Assembly: GCA_018222665.1 (NCBI GenBank)
Contig: JAAEZW010000067.1
Coordinates: 1 to 8,133, forward strand
Direction: 5' to 3'
DNA from: Paracoccaceae bacterium
GTDB taxonomy: Bacteria > Pseudomonadota > Alphaproteobacteria > Rhodobacterales > Rhodobacteraceae
DNA: 8,133 nt
Position numbers and translations under genes: made by a program. The notes beneath the pieces were generated by a model. The model was given only the letters and a program-made list of their open reading frames with translations, was not told the DNA's origin and ran no database searches. Positions within the stretch are counted from its first letter, which is position 1; each line of letters begins with the position of its first letter. Positions 6,667 to 8,133 of this stretch are shown in pieces.

Positions 6667-8133
6667 ATGGCACCTAAAGTACTTGTATCTGACAAACTAA
6701 GCGAAACAGCTGTCCAAATCTTCCGAGATCGCGGGATCGACGTGGATTTCATGCCTGATCTGGGCAAAGACAAAGAAAAACTGGCCGAAGTCATTGGACA
6801 ATATGATGGCCTTGCCATCCGGTCCGCAACCAAGGTGACGCCCACAATTTTGAAACATGCAACCAACCTAAAGGTGGTTGGCCGCGCGGGCATTGGAACG
6901 GACAATGTCGATAAAGAAGCCGCGTCTAAACAGGGTGTGATCGTCATGAACACTCCGTTTGGCAATATGATCACCACTGCCGAACATGCCATTGCAATGA
7001 TGTTTGCTGTTGCGCGTCAAATTCCCGAGGCCTCTGAATCGACGCATGCGGGAAAGTGGGAAAAATCCAAATTCATGGGTGTTGAACTGACGGGCAAGAC
7101 ACTTGGTGTTATCGGCGCAGGTAACATTGGCGGGATCGTTTGCGACCGTGCACGCGGCCTAAAGATGAAGGTCATGGCATTTGACCCCTTCCTTGGTGAA
7201 GAAAAGGCCAAGCAGATGGGTGTTCAAAAAATAGAGCTGGACGAGTTACTGGCAGCAGCTGATTTCATCACGCTGCATGTCCCATTCACAGAAAGCACCA
7301 AGAACATTCTAAGCCGTGAAAATTTGGCCAAAACCAAAAAGGGCGTTCGCATCATCAACTGTGCGCGCGGCGGTTTGGTTGACGAAGTTGCACTGGCTGA
7401 GTTGTTGCAATCTGGGCATGTTGCGGGCGCTGCGTTTGACGTATTTTCGGTTGAACCTGCAACGGAAAACCCATTGTTCAATCTGCCAAATGTTGTCTGC
7501 ACACCGCACTTAGGCGCTGCAACGACAGAAGCGCAGGAAAACGTGGCATTGCAAGTCGCAGATCAGATGTCAAACTATCTGTTGTCAGGGGCCGTTGAAA
7601 ACGCGCTGAACATGCCATCCATGACCGCAGAAGAGGCCAAAATCATGGGTCCGTGGGTCAAATTGGCGGATCACTTGGGCAACTTCGTGGGCCAAATGAC
7701 GGATGAGCCGATCACAGCGATCAACATTTTGTATGATGGATCTGTTGCCGAAATGAATTTGGATGCGCTGAATTGTTCTGTTGTAGCAGGTATCATGAAA
7801 AAGGCCAATCCAGATGTGAATATGGTGTCCGCACCTGTGATCGCAAAGGAACGAGGTATTAAGATCAGCACCACGAACCAAGATAAATCAGGTGTATTTG
7901 CAGGTTATATCAAGGTCACAGTCGTCACAGCAGAACGCGAGCGTTCGATTGGCGGCACAGTTTTCAGTGATGGAAAACCACGTTTCATTCAGATCAAAGG
8001 CATCAACATCGACGCGGAAGTCGGCGCAAACATGCTTTATACAACGAACGAAGACGTCCCAGGCATCATCGGTACTTTGGGTCAAACGTTGGGTCAAAAC
8101 GGTGTGAACATCGCCAACTTTACCCTTGGCCGC
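6667..8133 (+). CDS. serA: D-3-phosphoglycerate dehydrogenase SerA (3' end cut by window)
   Basis: An open frame of 489 codons runs off the right edge without a stop; long-form SerA proteins are about 530 residues, so roughly 40 are missing. The enzyme oxidises 3-phosphoglycerate with NAD to 3-phosphohydroxypyruvate, the committed step of serine synthesis. Domains in order are the split substrate-binding domain (about 1-100 and 285-315), the NAD Rossmann domain with G150-A-G-N-I-G155 and D173, an intervening ASB-type regulatory domain (about 320-450), and the start of a C-terminal ACT domain (from about 455, with NEDVPGIIG). Catalytic residues are R234 in NCARGG, E263 in FSVEP, and H281 in TPHLG. 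The start at 6667 has only a weak GAGA ribosome site at 6657-6660. ACT-domain presence suggests possible effector (serine) control, but long-form enzymes differ in this. Confidence 0.96.
   Translation, partial: MAPKVLVSDKLSETAVQIFRDRGIDVDFMPDLGKDKEKLAEVIGQYDGLAIRSATKVTPTILKHATNLKVVGRAGIGTDNVDKEAASKQGVIVMNTPFGNMITTAEHAIAMMFAVARQIPEASESTHAGKWEKSKFMGVELTGKTLGVIGAGNIGGIVCDRARGLKMKVMAFDPFLGEEKAKQMGVQKIELDELLAAADFITLHVPFTESTKNILSRENLAKTKKGVRIINCARGGLVDEVALAELLQSGHVAGAAFDVFSVEPATENPLFNLPNVVCTPHLGAATTEAQENVALQVADQMSNYLLSGAVENALNMPSMTAEEAKIMGPWVKLADHLGNFVGQMTDEPITAINILYDGSVAEMNLDALNCSVVAGIMKKANPDVNMVSAPVIAKERGIKISTTNQDKSGVFAGYIKVTVVTAERERSIGGTVFSDGKPRFIQIKGINIDAEVGANMLYTTNEDVPGIIGTLGQTLGQNGVNIANFTLGR

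Noticed and set aside
1..8133. Mobile elements, CRISPR arrays, tRNA/rRNA genes, toxin-antitoxin or phage-defence genes.
   Set aside because: No transposase, repeat-spacer pattern, cloverleaf or defence-type protein was found; nearly all sequence is accounted for by housekeeping metabolism and transport genes.

Overview
The window reads as ordinary chromosomal DNA of an alphaproteobacterium. It is most likely a Rhodobacterales (Roseobacter-group) member, judged by the serB / serC-serA gene order, the alphaproteobacterial/archaeal-type SerC, and the spermidine/putrescine ABC cassette followed by an FAD amine oxidase. Base composition looks close to half G+C by eye, which is low for that group. 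Genes are tightly packed on both strands, with no mobile element, CRISPR array, tRNA or rRNA visible.

Region 1 (1-3254, + strand) is a polyamine-type uptake and catabolism operon: the 3' end of the PotA-like ATPase, two membrane permeases (PotB- and PotC-like), and a PuuB/OrdL-like FAD oxidoreductase. The genes are separated by 2 bases, a 4-base ATGA overlap, and an abutting TAG-ATG, so they are almost certainly co-transcribed and translationally coupled. The logic is import of a polyamine-like amine followed by its oxidation in the cytoplasm. The operon ends at a possible hairpin terminator in the short convergent gap before msrA.

Region 2 (3300-5290, - strand), in transcription order, is serB (phosphoserine phosphatase), a 154-base gap, msrB and msrA. 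MsrB and MsrA repair the R and S epimers of methionine sulfoxide. msrB and msrA are separated by one base, and the msrA Shine-Dalgarno lies inside the msrB 3' end. MsrB is of the zinc-free type.

Region 3 (5291-8133) is a divergent intergenic region followed by serC (phosphoserine aminotransferase) and serA (phosphoglycerate dehydrogenase, cut at the window edge about 40 residues before its expected end) on the + strand. With serB on the other strand, all three steps of the phosphorylated serine pathway lie within about 4 kb.

The most interesting non-coding signal is a pair of closely similar C-tract/G-tract hairpins, one 24 bases upstream of the serC start and one 30 bases upstream of the serA start. 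They may be a shared cis-regulatory RNA or operator. I see no evidence of a wholly new multi-gene system here.
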